Source: Annulohypoxylon bovei var. microspora
Lineage: Eukaryota > Ascomycota > Sordariomycetes > Xylariales > Hypoxylaceae
Assembly (NCBI GenBank): GCA_022836615.1
Contig: MU405211.1
Location: 186,001 to 250,000, forward strand
DNA length: 64,000 nt
Direction of reading: 5' to 3'
Positions 36,397 through 46,232 of the stretch are shown in pieces. A program made the position numbers and the translations under genes. Below the pieces are notes generated by a model. It had not been told where the DNA came from. It made no database searches and worked only from the letters and a program-made list of their open reading frames with translations. Each line of letters begins with the position of its first letter. The first letter of the stretch is position 1.

Positions 36397-37322
36397 TTAA
36401 ATTAATAGGCCTGGTCCACGGCGCAAGGCTCTTGAGACTGCCTGTGAAGTTTGATTTGCGTTGTTGAATGTGCAGACCGACCAGTCATCAATCCGCGTTT
36501 CACCCCAGGCATTTTTAACCACTCGGTTAGGAGTGCACTCTTCCCAGACGATACCAAAGTCGAACGTCAAGCCATTGGTCAACACGCCAGTGCCCGTTCC
36601 AGTCTTGTCACTTGTTGTTGCAGTAAGTATGAATTGAAGCTTCGTTTTAACGTCGCCTGTGCCCTCACCGCCATCCATACAAGTCGACCACTCCAGGTGG
36701 GAGCTGTTTCCACTCGCTTCAAAATCATCATTAAAGCTTCCCTCGCCACCAATAGATGTTTGAGCTGTATTATCTATCTATAAATTTGTTAATAATTGCA
36801 TGCCTACCTAGGTACCTACTTAGACATCCTTTGAATAAGGAACTAGAGAATCTGAATGAAAATTGAATATAGGGGTAAACTCACCATAGTAGACATAGAT
36901 ACGTTCCATATATCGGGTGGCGCCCGTCCTGGATTGAGCTTCCGATTTTCGTATCTGAAGACTGAATTGGCAGTCAATTTGTATAGCTGGACACCGTCGG
37001 TCGCATTCAAGTGTCCTCTGTAGGTAATGTCCTGAACCGCGAAACGATATTTATACCACCAAGAGGTATACTCTACAGTGAATTGGCATACGGCCACCTC
37101 ATCTGTCCTGCCATGTCCTTCGGTGCCAAAGAACATGTGCGGAAGCTCGACTCTGAGTGTGTTCGGCAGGAAAGTAATGTTCATGTCTTGCCCGGGAGAG
37201 CACTGAACGGGGGTATCCGACACGATTCCTAAAATAATTGGTGTTTGTGGAGGCGGCGGGTCCCCTTCCGCGAGGGCGGATATCGCAAGGGAAATCCCTG
37301 CGATCAAGCTGACGACTTTCAT
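36397..37322 (-). CDS. Secreted DUF4360-like protein
   Basis: Small secreted protein of unknown function. Exons 37322-36885 and 36777-36397 are joined by a 107-bp intron (GTGAGT donor, TATAG acceptor) to give 272 aa. A clear signal peptide (MKVVSLIAGISLAISALA) leads into a Cys-containing body. FTVEYTSWWYKYRFAVQDIT with YRGHLNATDG resembles the DUF4360 fold of fungal and bacterial secreted proteins. Cysteines recur as VQCSPG, AVCQFT, WSTCMDG, WEECTPN and SVCTFN, suggesting disulfides. N-glycosylation sequons (NITF, NVSM, NSSH) fit secretion. The C-terminal 15 residues are basic. A role in host or surface interaction is conceivable but not shown. Confidence 0.82.
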
Positions 37323-38107
37323 GATGGTGATGGTGGTGTTTCACAAGCTGAGAAATCAGGATCGGGATCAGGATCAGGAATCGTATTTAGTCCGTTGCTG
37401 AAGATGAGAGGCGTCGGGAGCAATTGAAACAATTGAAATAATCCATAGAAAAGTTAAGAATTAAATGTTTGTTCATTACGTCGTAGCCTAGAGCCTCCCT
37501 CTCTTTGTCTTCTAAAATTAATCTCCGCCGGGAGGATCTTGTGTTGCATTCTGCCTTACAATTATCCCCTACACTTGCAGTTTTTAGGCCCTTCAACCTT
37601 CTAGAACCGGCTAATTGGCGTCAGCCGTACCGGGAAAAATTGATTATCAACTGCTACCTTCTTCGCTAATGATAAGATCTCCGTGGAGATCAATGCTTAA
37701 CTGCACATCAATTGCTAAAAGTGCAGTTAGATTTAGGTCGCCTTCCCCCTTTTGGAACTAAATTTCATACGGAAACGAGATGGACTGATGTTGCGGCGGA
37801 ACTGGATCTTACAGGGACTTGGAGATTTTCTATATAACCGGCCTTAATGTTCTCATAGATTCCAGATCATACGTTTCAATTGAGCTTTCCGGGATTAGGA
37901 TATCGTTTATAATTTACGGAAACAAGCTTTGTGTTGGTTATGTGATCATTTGTTTCTTAGAATCGTTCGTCGGAACTTGGTGTTTTACTATGGAAAAGAT
38001 TTAGAGGTAGAAAATAAATCACAAGTCACCTATCCGCACTACGCATTTAATTGTATGTAACGTAAAGATAGATTCCCCCTTCATTAAGAAATAAATTCAT
38101 ATGTAGG
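37323..38107. other. Intergenic region
   Basis: Upstream DNA of the secreted-protein gene, with CACCATCACCATCAT and GGATCAGGATCAGGA short tandem units near 37325-37380. AT-rich beyond 37800. No gene recognised. Confidence 0.5.
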
Positions 38108-38335
38108 TACCATAGCGGCAAAAGGTGTGTTGCGATAATCATTTTACTTTAAAAATCATTCCAACTTTCAAAATCATTTTAACATTCTTATGTACCCCTC
38201 CTTATTATTTGTATGTAAAGGTACAAACAAAAGTTATAATGATTTTGAAAGATTAAAATCATTCTTAAAAAACAAAATCATTCCTAAAAATGGAATCATT
38301 ATACCTTCTTTTCTATGGAAAACAACCACCCGTAC

Positions 38336-38690
38336 ACCCTAGCTACAACAGCACTTACAACAGCCCTGGAGGTAAACCACTGTAGCTGGCAGTACAACAA
38401 CACCTGCTTAGGAAAAACTTAGAAGTTTTTTTTAATTTTTTTTTCTACAACAACAACAACAACAACACCTCGTACAACACGTACAACAGCAACGCCTACA
38501 ACAACTACAGCAGCAGTAGCAACAGCAGCAATAAACCCCACATGCACAGCAGCAGCAACAACACTTAAAGAAAAAAAACTTAGAAGTTTTATTTTTATTT
38601 CTTTTACCTTTTACACCCACACATCCACACACCCACACATCCACACATCCACACATCCACACAACAACATCGTCAACATCACTGTCGTGC
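38336..38690. repeat. Low-complexity CAA/CAG and CACA-rich block
   Basis: ACAACA and CAGCAG runs, then ACACCCACACATCC-type runs. They are separated by two copies of an AAAACTTAGAAGTTTT-like palindromic unit with T-rich tails (near 38413 and 38573). The reverse strand gives Cys-rich frames that are artefacts of the repeat. Confidence 0.8.
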
Positions 38691-38701
38691 CAAGCTTACT
38701 A

Positions 38702-38797
38702 GATCAGTAGATGTGTAGCAGTAGATGTGTAGCAGTATATTAGTAGATTCGTAGCAGTAAATCAGTAAACTTGCAGTAAATCAGTAAACGTGCAGTA
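38702..38797. repeat. CAGTAGA/CAGTAAA minisatellite, left part
   Basis: Imperfect units such as GTAGCAGTAGATGT and CAGTAAATCAGTAAAC. The array resumes after the inserted element at about 39630-39696 (GTAGACCAGTAGACCAGTAG), showing that the element landed inside it. Confidence 0.75.
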
Positions 38798-39068
38798 AGT
38801 TGATCCACCAGTATGCGAACATACCGAGTGCGGGCCACCGATTTCCCATACAAAATCGCCAAAACACGATATTCATAACTTAATAAATAAAATAGCTATA
38901 AATATACAGTTTGCGTATTTGAACAGTTTATTATAAATTATGATAGAATAAAAAGTCTTAGAAATTTTAAAAAATCGTACGTATTTTTAATTAATTGTTG
39001 AAATCGCGAGGTTTCGTTTTATATGGGAAACACATACAAAATACCACGTTTACTTTTAAAATTCATAA
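38798..39068 (+). repeat. Left inverted arm of the palindromic element
   Basis: 271-bp arm, inverted copy of the right arm, with one visible mismatch. Confidence 0.88.
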
Positions 39069-39358
39069 CTTGATAAATAACGAATGTATATTTCTAATGC
39101 AAATAGAATTCAAATGCTCGTGCTTTAAGATTTATAATGTATAATTTTCTTACGTATAAGTAATTTATTGAATTAAATATTAAGAAATGTAAGTTTCGGG
39201 GGGAATTTTTCCATATAAAAATGAACCCAAAAATCTATAATTATTTTTATTTAAATGGAAAAATTATTTTATTATTTAAAACTTTTACATATTATACATA
39301 ACATAAGATATTATTTTATAAAAATAGAAATAAAATTAAAAATGCATTGGTTATTTAA

Positions 39359-39629
39359 TTATGAATTTTAAAAGTGAACGTGGTATTTTGTATGTGTTTC
39401 CCATATAAAACGAAACCTCGCGATTTCAACAATTAATTAAAAATACGTACGATTTTTTAAAATTTCTAAGACTTTTTATTCTATCATAATTTATAATAAA
39501 CTGTTCAAATACGCAAACTGTATATTTATAGCTATTTTATTTATTAAGTTATGAATATCGTGTTTTGGCGATTTTGTATGGGAAATCGGTGGCCCGCACT
39601 CGGTATGTTCGCATACTGGTGGATCAACT
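39359..39629 (-). repeat. Right inverted arm of the palindromic element
   Basis: Reverse-complement partner of the left arm; pairing stops where the AT-rich core begins. Confidence 0.88.
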
Positions 39630-39908
39630 TAAATCAGTAGACGTGCAATAGATTAATAGATTAGTAGACCAGTAGACCAGTAGACCAGTAGGTGTGAAAT
39701 TGGGGGGAGGGGGACGAGGGGGCAACGGCGGGGTACAAAATAAGAAATAATTCCATATTTCAAAACCATTTTGTAAATGAAAACCATTTTACATTTAAAA
39801 TCATTTTGATTCTTGGAATGGATTCATATTTAAGCAACCCATGTTATTTTTTGTGTACATTTCATAATATATAATCATTTTTTGAACCTACTATTTGCCG
39901 CTACGGTA

Positions 39909-41984
39909 CGCAATGATGCGATTAATACTTGCCTCAAGTGGGAACTATAGTTGATAATGCTAAGTCAAAATTTATTTGGCGTAATGGTGCTCGTTTAATA
40001 ATGCCTGGGTATGATGTTGAATAATATTCTTTCTAATAAAGGCCCGAGAGAGTATGCAATACCTAAAGTGATAAACTAAGGAAACAAATGTGTATGTTTG
40101 TATAAAAGGTGGTTGTATTTATCACTGGCTCACTCAAAGTTTTGGAAAAGGGGCTCAGCCCCTTTTATATAAAGTCAACATCCGAAAGAATCCCGGATAG
40201 AGGTGCCACAAAGAGTACCTAGTGAGCCTTTAGTAGGTAATTAACCAGATTTACCGACATGCTAACTTCGCTTTTGATTTCAACTAACCGATAGCCTCGG
40301 CCTTGTCGCGGTAGTTCTAGAATAACACTTGTTGTTACTGCATGTAAAAGGGAAAATACTCTCATTAAACAAGAGCAACTCGGAGAGCCGCGTCAGTTTG
40401 TGTGCTTGGCACTACCGTGCCGTAACATTCAGTCCCGTTTCAACGATTAGAGTGGTATTATTGCTGGAATGTAAGTGCAAACCGTAGGAAAATTGACGAG
40501 GTAGAATCCGGCATCAAGAAGTGTTTTGGAACACATTCCAGTTCTCACGCAAACGTTGTGATGGTATACTTCTATACCTACACTTTGGCCCAGTAATAAT
40601 TGCTTACCTACCTAGGGAACCTTATAGATGTAAAAAAGATATCACAATACCACCCCTTTTCAAGCAGTTTTGATGAAGAAATTATTTTTAAGATCATTCA
40701 ATTGCTTTAAATTATCATTTTAGTAGCATAATCCCCATAAAAACCGGAATGGAATGTAGTGTAAAACTATTGAGTACCTACCTACCTATCTACCTACCTA
40801 TTCTATATGATGTAGCTAGGTATTGATGTAATTTGAGGTTAATGTTTGCGAAACTTATGTCTGTTGAGAGTTTAATTCTAACCAGTGAATTCGCCTACCA
40901 AAGCGCACCATTACTTTTGGTAGCTTTCTATGTAATTTTTCCGTTTTAAAATTCCGAGAGGCAGTTGTCTCATATCCCACGAGGATATAGGTTAGATTGT
41001 GGGGTGATGGAGGGTGAGTGCGGAGGAGAGGGCTGCATGACACAATCTCCAGTTCCCCGGATTGGATCTTGGTACTAAAGTAGGGTTACATGGTTCAATG
41101 TCATTGTTCACATTGTCTAGCTTATGCTGTTAGTATGCTCACTAATAAAATCTATGATATGCATGTTCAAACAGACAAAGGGTTTTCTACGGCTCGTGGA
41201 GTATCCTTGCGGGGCCCGGCAATCCTATTACTGGATATTGGATATTGGCTTGGTGGATGACCGAATATCCGAAGTTGTGAATGTGCGCAGTCATTCAATC
41301 TGTGCAATGTTTTAGTTCTCGTGAACGAGTGAAAGCGGAAATATGTCCGAGCTGATGGCGGTAAAGTGGGAAGTTCGGGAGGAAAGAATGTAATGTGTTA
41401 CCCCTAGTCTTCTATCAGCTTATCCAGATGCATAGCTGTATTCTAGAATTATAATCGAGTTTCGGGACCGTTCAAGTTCTCTAACGTCATAAAATCCCAT
41501 TTGGGTCAAAGTCTTGGAAGTGTGATCAAAGAGATCTGGGGTAATGCAAGGGAACAACAAAGAACACCATTCAGCATAAGCCGCATCGAGTTTGTAGAGC
41601 TAAAAGCGTACCAGCTGACTTCGTAGACAAGAATGTCAGCCCAAACGTCCGCAGCCACGCTGCATACTAGTATGCCGAGCTGGAATCTAGACATTCTGCT
41701 TACCCTCGGACCGGGCAGGTGGATTGTCTGTACTCCCAACGCCTTTATAAAATTCGAAAATTGTGTATACAAACAGGAATATGAGCCGCCTATACGAAGC
41801 GGCAGGCCATCAGATGACCGAGACATGTACGCCTCAAGCTTCCTTTAAGCCCTGATGGTTTGAGATCGTTGTAACTCACCGACTGCCATAAAACCGTAGA
41901 CGACTGCTGTTTAATATACGGAAACATCGAGTATCTATAGGGCTGCATTGTTAAGCTAAATTCACTTTTACCGGAATTATCCAA
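39909..41984. other. AT-rich intergenic region with possible retroelement remnant
   Basis: About 2 kb without a convincing gene. It holds the LTR-like segment listed separately and a TACCTACCTACCTATCTACC microsatellite near 40776-40798. The frame at 41506-41826 has no domain and overlaps the tannase promoter. Confidence 0.5.
40015..40180. mobile_element. Candidate solo LTR (166 bp)
   Basis: Begins TGTTGA and ends TCAACA, an inverted hexamer with TG...CA termini. It contains a TATAAAAG box at about 40100-40107 and a perfect 10-bp-arm hairpin (40146-40166). Flanking pentamers TATGA and TCCGA do not match, so there is no target duplication and the call is weak. Confidence 0.3.
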
Positions 41985-43881
41985 ATGGCTATTTTAACGG
42001 TTCCAGTCCTTTGGACCTTGCTAAGCTTTTTTGCACACTATGTTCATAGTGCACCGCCTGCCAAGCAACCTCGCCGATCTGCGGGGTGTACCGTGGATTA
42101 TTTTAACGATATCGTCCCTTCTGGCATATCGATCGAGCGAGTAGAAAAAGTTACCAGCGGAACCTTTGTCGAAAGTGGAGATGTGGGATATCCAGCATTC
42201 GCTGGCGGCCTTCCACCGCTATGTGCGGTTATAGTTAATAATGAGACCGCAGGTTACCGGTTTGGTATGTTCCTCCCGGATAATTGGAACTCAAGATTTC
42301 TCGCCGTAGGAAGTTATGCATTTCTTGGCGGCATAAACTGGCTTGATATGGGACCTGGAGCGCAATTTGGCATGGCAAGTCTCTCTACCGATACTGGGCA
42401 TAGTTCTGGCCAAGGAGACCTCACATGGCCGACCACCCAACAACTCAAAGTCAACTGGGCACACCAAGCATTAGAGGGCTCTATACTCTTAGGGAAAACA
42501 CTCATCCAAACTTACTACGCCAATAAGCCTATTGCATATTCGTATTTCAGTGGTTGCTCAACCGGAGGAAGACAGGGTCTTAAGCAAATTCAGGTATATC
42601 ATAAAACGCACTCGTGGTAACTTTCTCTAATATTAATCAATAGAGGGACCCTGACATGTTTGACGGCGCACTCATTGGGGCGCCTGCTTGGGATACGAAG
42701 CACTTGATGCCCTGGATCTCTAAGCTCGCGACCTGGAATCTTCCGGAAGATGCCCCAGGAAGTATAAACGACAACAATCTTTTCTTGAGGCTCCAGGCCG
42801 AAGTTGTGAAACAATGCGACTCGCTTGATGGCGTAAAAGATAACATAGTCAGCTCTCTCTCGGCCTGCAGAAAACATTTTGACATCTCGAAAATTCGCTG
42901 TGATGTGGCGACAAACAAGACATCCTGTTGGACTCAAGCTCAGATAAACACAGCGCAAAAGATGTACACCGATTACAAGACCGAAGGCGGGGAATTTGTT
43001 TACAAGGGATTGGATTACAGCTCTGAAGCAGGCTGGGGGACGTTCCTTATGCCAGCGGATCCGAGTGACTCTAATAACGTAAGAAGGAACTTTGATGCAC
43101 AGTACGAACGAACATTCATGGGCTATGGCTCTGGTTGGCAAATTACTTCGTACAACGATAGCGTTGTAAATGACGCGAGAGTACGTGATGAAAACATCCA
43201 GTGTACTGCTGATCAGTATGACCTGGGCAGATTTAGAACAAAGGGAAAAATAGGTACGTACAACAACATTGAATTCTTCCTTTCCCATGGTCTCAGATCA
43301 ACTCGTCCTGCTCGTCGAAATATGACAAAGGAAATTAGGCCTGCCAAACCCCCCTGTTAAAAAAAACTTGTTCGATGGCTTTCTTGAAGATTAATATGAA
43401 TTGCATTGACTGACTGGGCGTTTTAGTCATGTATGGCGGCCTCGCAGATTCCGTCGTACCAGTTCAACACACGACTTTATATTATGACAGGACTGTCAAA
43501 GCAATGGGAAACATCGACGATTTCTTTCGCTATTTCCAGATTCCTGGTATGGGACATTGCTGGGGCACCCCTGACAACGTCAAAGCTCCGTGGATGATGG
43601 GTGGTGCTGGTCAAGCAGCTCAAATGCCACCTTACAATTCCGGATTCTCAGTTCCTCTAGGGAACAATGACACCCAACACGACGCATTGCTAGCACTTAT
43701 GGATTGGGTCGAGAAGGGAAATGCGGTATCTCGTATAATTGCTTCAGAGTTCAACTTCACGGATACTACATTCCAGAATATTGTAACGTACAGGCAACGA
43801 CCCATTTGTCCATACCCCCAAACAGCTGTATGGGATGGTAAAGGATCTCAGAATGATGCCTCTAGTTGGCAATGCAAGTAA
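41985..43881 (+). CDS. Tannase/feruloyl esterase family enzyme, secreted
   Basis: Secreted serine esterase that cleaves ester bonds in tannins or feruloylated plant polymers. Exons 41985-42593, 42644-43253 and 43427-43881 give 557 aa. A signal peptide (VPVLWTLLSFFAHYVHSA) is followed by a PRRSAGC start of the mature region. The catalytic triad is visible: Ser192 in GCSTGGRQG, Asp414 in GGLADSVVP and His450 in GMGHCWG. Cys191 and Cys451 flank the Ser and His, forming the CS-HC disulfide typical of this family. Several sequons fit a glycosylated extracellular enzyme. Intron 2 is long (173 bp) for this window. Choice between tannase and feruloyl esterase cannot be made from sequence alone. Confidence 0.95.
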
Positions 43882-44257
43882 TATTTTATACATCTTAATC
43901 ATTCTGGGAAATATTTTTGTTAAGGGTTAGGTAGAGATAGGGGTATATACACAGGGTTAGGGTTAGTGTCAGTGTCAAAAGAGGGTTGGGGTTAACGAAT
44001 AATAATAGAAATACGTATGTCAATGATTACTTAATATCAAATTCTAATATTTGTCACGTGATATCATGATTACCCTCGGTACGTCCTAAAATGAATTGCC
44101 CCACCGTTTTCCGATGTTTGCTTTTGAGAGTATCAACATTCGTCTACTGAATAAAGAAATTCGACCTTCATGAAATCAAATGTAAAGTGAACAGTTTGAT
44201 CTATTTTTCATACGCTGTATCTGCGATTGATAGATACGTCTGCGCATTGCCGCCACA
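43882..44257. other. Intergenic region
   Basis: Spacer between tannase and thioesterase, with two GGGTTAGGGTTAG-like runs near 43922-43992. Such telomere-like units are short and interstitial. The thioesterase start sits in a good Kozak context (GCCGCCACAATGG). Confidence 0.5.
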
Positions 44258-45560
44258 ATGGCTCTAGATACAGCCGGTTATAGGCGACTCTCATTTCAAG
44301 AAATTATGAGTCTAGCTCCTCTCCAGGATGAGGTAGTGGATGAAAAGATCACAAAACGATATATGAGTCAACGGAAGGCATGGTGTCCAGAAGAAGATAT
44401 CCCAATCGCGAGCGAAAACCCCGACCCGGAACCAAATCAGAAGTCACGCCGGCGGAAAGCGGCGTACGGTGGGCATGTTTATAGCCAAGCAGGAATGGCT
44501 GTTTCTAGAGCTCTTGCGGAGATACAGGCTTCTCAAATAGGTTCTTCTCCAAAATTACTCGGCATTCATGTAAGTTTTTTCGACTCAGTTCGCCTCTACA
44601 ATCAGGATTGAGTCCAATTGATCTACATAGAATGATGAAGGACCCACAATGATGTACGGTCCATAGAATCGGCCACGCTGTCTACCTCTATTATCTGACG
44701 ACTAATAATCTATGGCGATTCAAGCTTGCTAACAAATTTAGACTATCCATGGATTCTTCTCCGAAGCTGGGTTTATCGACAGGCCTTTTATATACAGTGT
44801 GACCACCATCGCGAAAAACGACTCCTTTCCAAATCTTCTCGTTACAGTGCGACAGCCTTTATCGCCAAGCACGAATGCCACTGGAGATTATTATCCATTG
44901 ACGGACGCCACCCTACCTCTCGGCCCCGTCTGCTTTAGCGCTATAGTATCATTTTGGCCATCTGGGATCTCGCAGCATATTGCTCAGGAATTGTCGGCGC
45001 AAACACGATTTGCCAATATCTTAAACTCACGGCCGCCTTCCGCGTGGGATCCTGCGCCGCACGTTGATATCGCTAAAAAGCTAGATGATTTTCCAATGAA
45101 AAACCCCGGCTCCTTTCCGGCGGTCGACATGAAAAAGGTTGACCTCACCGCCTTTAACGAGGGTAAACCCCTTTACGATCGCCGAGAGCTTTTACTATAT
45201 CGGCTTCTTGCACCACTTCCTGCGGATAACCCGGATTCGCACATTCTCGCACACGCCTACGAAGCGGATAGAAATGGGCTACTAATGATAGGAAACCATA
45301 TAGGGTTTGGCTATGACTTCGCGCGAGCAGCTAGTCTAAGCTATTCTTTCGTAGTGCACGTTAATTCCGAAGATGCGGTAATGACTTATGGCGAGAATGA
45401 ATGGTGGATCCAAGAAGCTTGCTTCCCTAGGGTTGAAGCTGGGAGGGCCATCATTACGAGCAAGATTTGGAGTCCGAAGGGTGTTCATGTAGCCACAGAA
45501 TACCAGGATGGTGTGATACGACGTAATTGGAAGCCTGGTGAGAGACAGGGAAAGTTATAA
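44258..45560 (+). CDS. Acyl-CoA thioesterase (TesB-like double hotdog)
   Basis: Likely hydrolyses acyl- or aroyl-CoA to the free acid and CoA. Exons 44258-44569 and 44742-45560 (172-bp intron, GTAAGT donor) give 376 aa. The first hotdog carries AAYGGHVYSQAGMAVSRAL, then HTIHGFFSEAG just after the splice, matching the TesB FGGQ and HSLHSYFL positions. The second hotdog holds DRNGLLMIGNHIGFGYDFAR, then SLSYSFVVHVN and the WWIQEACFPRVEAGRAI block. The C-terminus ends in GERQGKL, with no clear peroxisomal tripeptide. It stands between the tannase and the FAD monooxygenase, which makes an aromatic CoA ester a reasonable but unproven substrate. Confidence 0.88.
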
Positions 45561-45687
45561 ATTGTACGGCTTTCAATGTGCTGAGAATGGGTGCGTTTAG
45601 CATAAGGTTGCCTTCTTCGAAGGTTGAAGACTAACTTGAACATTACATTAGGTACATATCGCAATTATTGACCGAGACCCAGATAGT

Positions 45688-45757
45688 TGTCAGATATAAG
45701 ATAAGATTATGATTTCATAATTAATACCTTCCTTTTGGTCTAGTGGTTTATCCGACA
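45688..45757 (+). repeat. Left 70-bp LTR of the TRIM-like element
   Basis: Identical to the right copy over all 70 bases. It contains TGGTCTAGTGG, an RNA polymerase III A-box look-alike. Confidence 0.88.
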
Positions 45758-45776
45758 ATTAAGAGTCTCATACGCT
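45758..45776 (+). other. Putative primer-binding site (tRNA-Lys anticodon arm)
   Basis: ATTAAGAGTCTCATACGCT follows the left LTR without a gap. Its first 13 bases complement the anticodon stem-loop of tRNA-Lys(CUU) (TGAGACTCTTAAT), not a tRNA 3' end. This is the arrangement of half-tRNA priming in copia-type elements. The tRNA sequence is recalled from family knowledge, not checked here. Confidence 0.55.
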
Positions 45777-45938
45777 TAAAATCCGGTTGTTGCGCTAAGA
45801 CGGATAGATCACTACCCATTGGAAGGGGGCCACTCATAACCCAAAGAGATAGGTTCGAATCATACTGCAACCATGACGTAGAATAAAACGAGCTTTTAGC
45901 AAGTTTCCGTCTGTATACAGTCAGAACCTTGGGGGGTG

Positions 45939-46008
45939 TGTCAGATATAAGATAAGATTATGATTTCATAATTAATACCTTCCTTTTGGTCTAGTGGTTT
46001 ATCCGACA
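45939..46008 (+). repeat. Right 70-bp LTR of the TRIM-like element
   Basis: Second identical copy, preceded by AACCTTGGGGGGTG, which is a plausible polypurine tract. Confidence 0.88.
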
Positions 46009-46232
46009 ATAGTTAAGGCGTATTGAATGGGGAATCATCACGATTAGTAAGCAATTAGATAAGGCATTTCACTAGGTGGGTATTATCACCAAATATGTCC
46101 GGGCTAATATGATATTTTATTAAAGAACAATAATGAAACTTTAGGCAGGCCCCTAATATTTCATTCCTGGACAACGATTTGAATAGTCACATTTCGGAAT
46201 ATATTCGAACCCTGAGCCTCTCAGATGGTAAC

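Larger units (their letters stand above)
38798..39629. mobile_element. 832-bp near-palindromic TA-flanked element
   Basis: The two arms (38798-39068 and 39359-39629) are inverted copies of 271 bp with one mismatch seen (position 39051). They are separated by ~290 bp of AT-rich DNA. TA flanks both ends (38796-38797 and 39630-39631), as with Tc1/mariner/Fot-type targets. The ends read AGTTGATCCACC. No transposase frame is present, so this is a long-arm MITE or fold-back element. Within each arm, a module containing ATTCATAACTTRATAAATAA recurs in diverged form, as if the arm itself arose by duplication. Near-identical arms imply recent insertion or ongoing conversion. Confidence 0.88.
38110..39906. 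mobile_element. Outer 1.8-kb TA-flanked element with short inverted ends (candidate)
   Basis: The left end reads CCATAGCGGCAAAAGG and the right end is the complement of CCGTAGCGGCAAATAG. Each is bordered by TA (38108-38109 and 39907-39908), as with Tc1/mariner-type insertions. Both subterminal zones are rich in AATCATT/AATGATT units. No transposase frame remains. The interior is low complexity and hosts a second element, so this looks like a non-autonomous carrier. Only about 16-20 bp of terminal match supports the call. Confidence 0.5.
45688..46008. mobile_element. TRIM-like miniature LTR retrotransposon (321 bp)
   Basis: Two identical 70-bp direct repeats start TGTCAG and end CCGACA, giving TG...CA termini, and enclose a 181-bp core with no coding capacity. 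The 5-bp ATAGT occurs directly outside both ends (45683-45687 and 46009-46013), a clean target duplication. The core starts at once with a putative primer-binding site and ends with a G-run (GGGGGGTG) suited to a polypurine tract. Size and layout fit terminal-repeat retrotransposons in miniature (TRIM/SMART), which move with proteins from a full-length relative. Identical LTRs suggest a young copy. It sits between the thioesterase gene and the FAD monooxygenase gene. Confidence 0.9.

Noticed and set aside
38432..38662. Cys-rich 76-codon frame on the minus strand
   Set aside because: Direct translation of CAA/CAG and CACA repeats; cysteine runs are a repeat artefact.
43920..43995. Interstitial telomere from GGGTTAGGGTTAG units
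   Set aside because: Only a few imperfect units; not enough for a telomere scar.
45736..45865. Intact tRNA gene from A-box and B-box look-alikes
   Set aside because: Box spacing is about 115 bp, the T-stem and acceptor do not pair, and the segment is explained by the LTR element.
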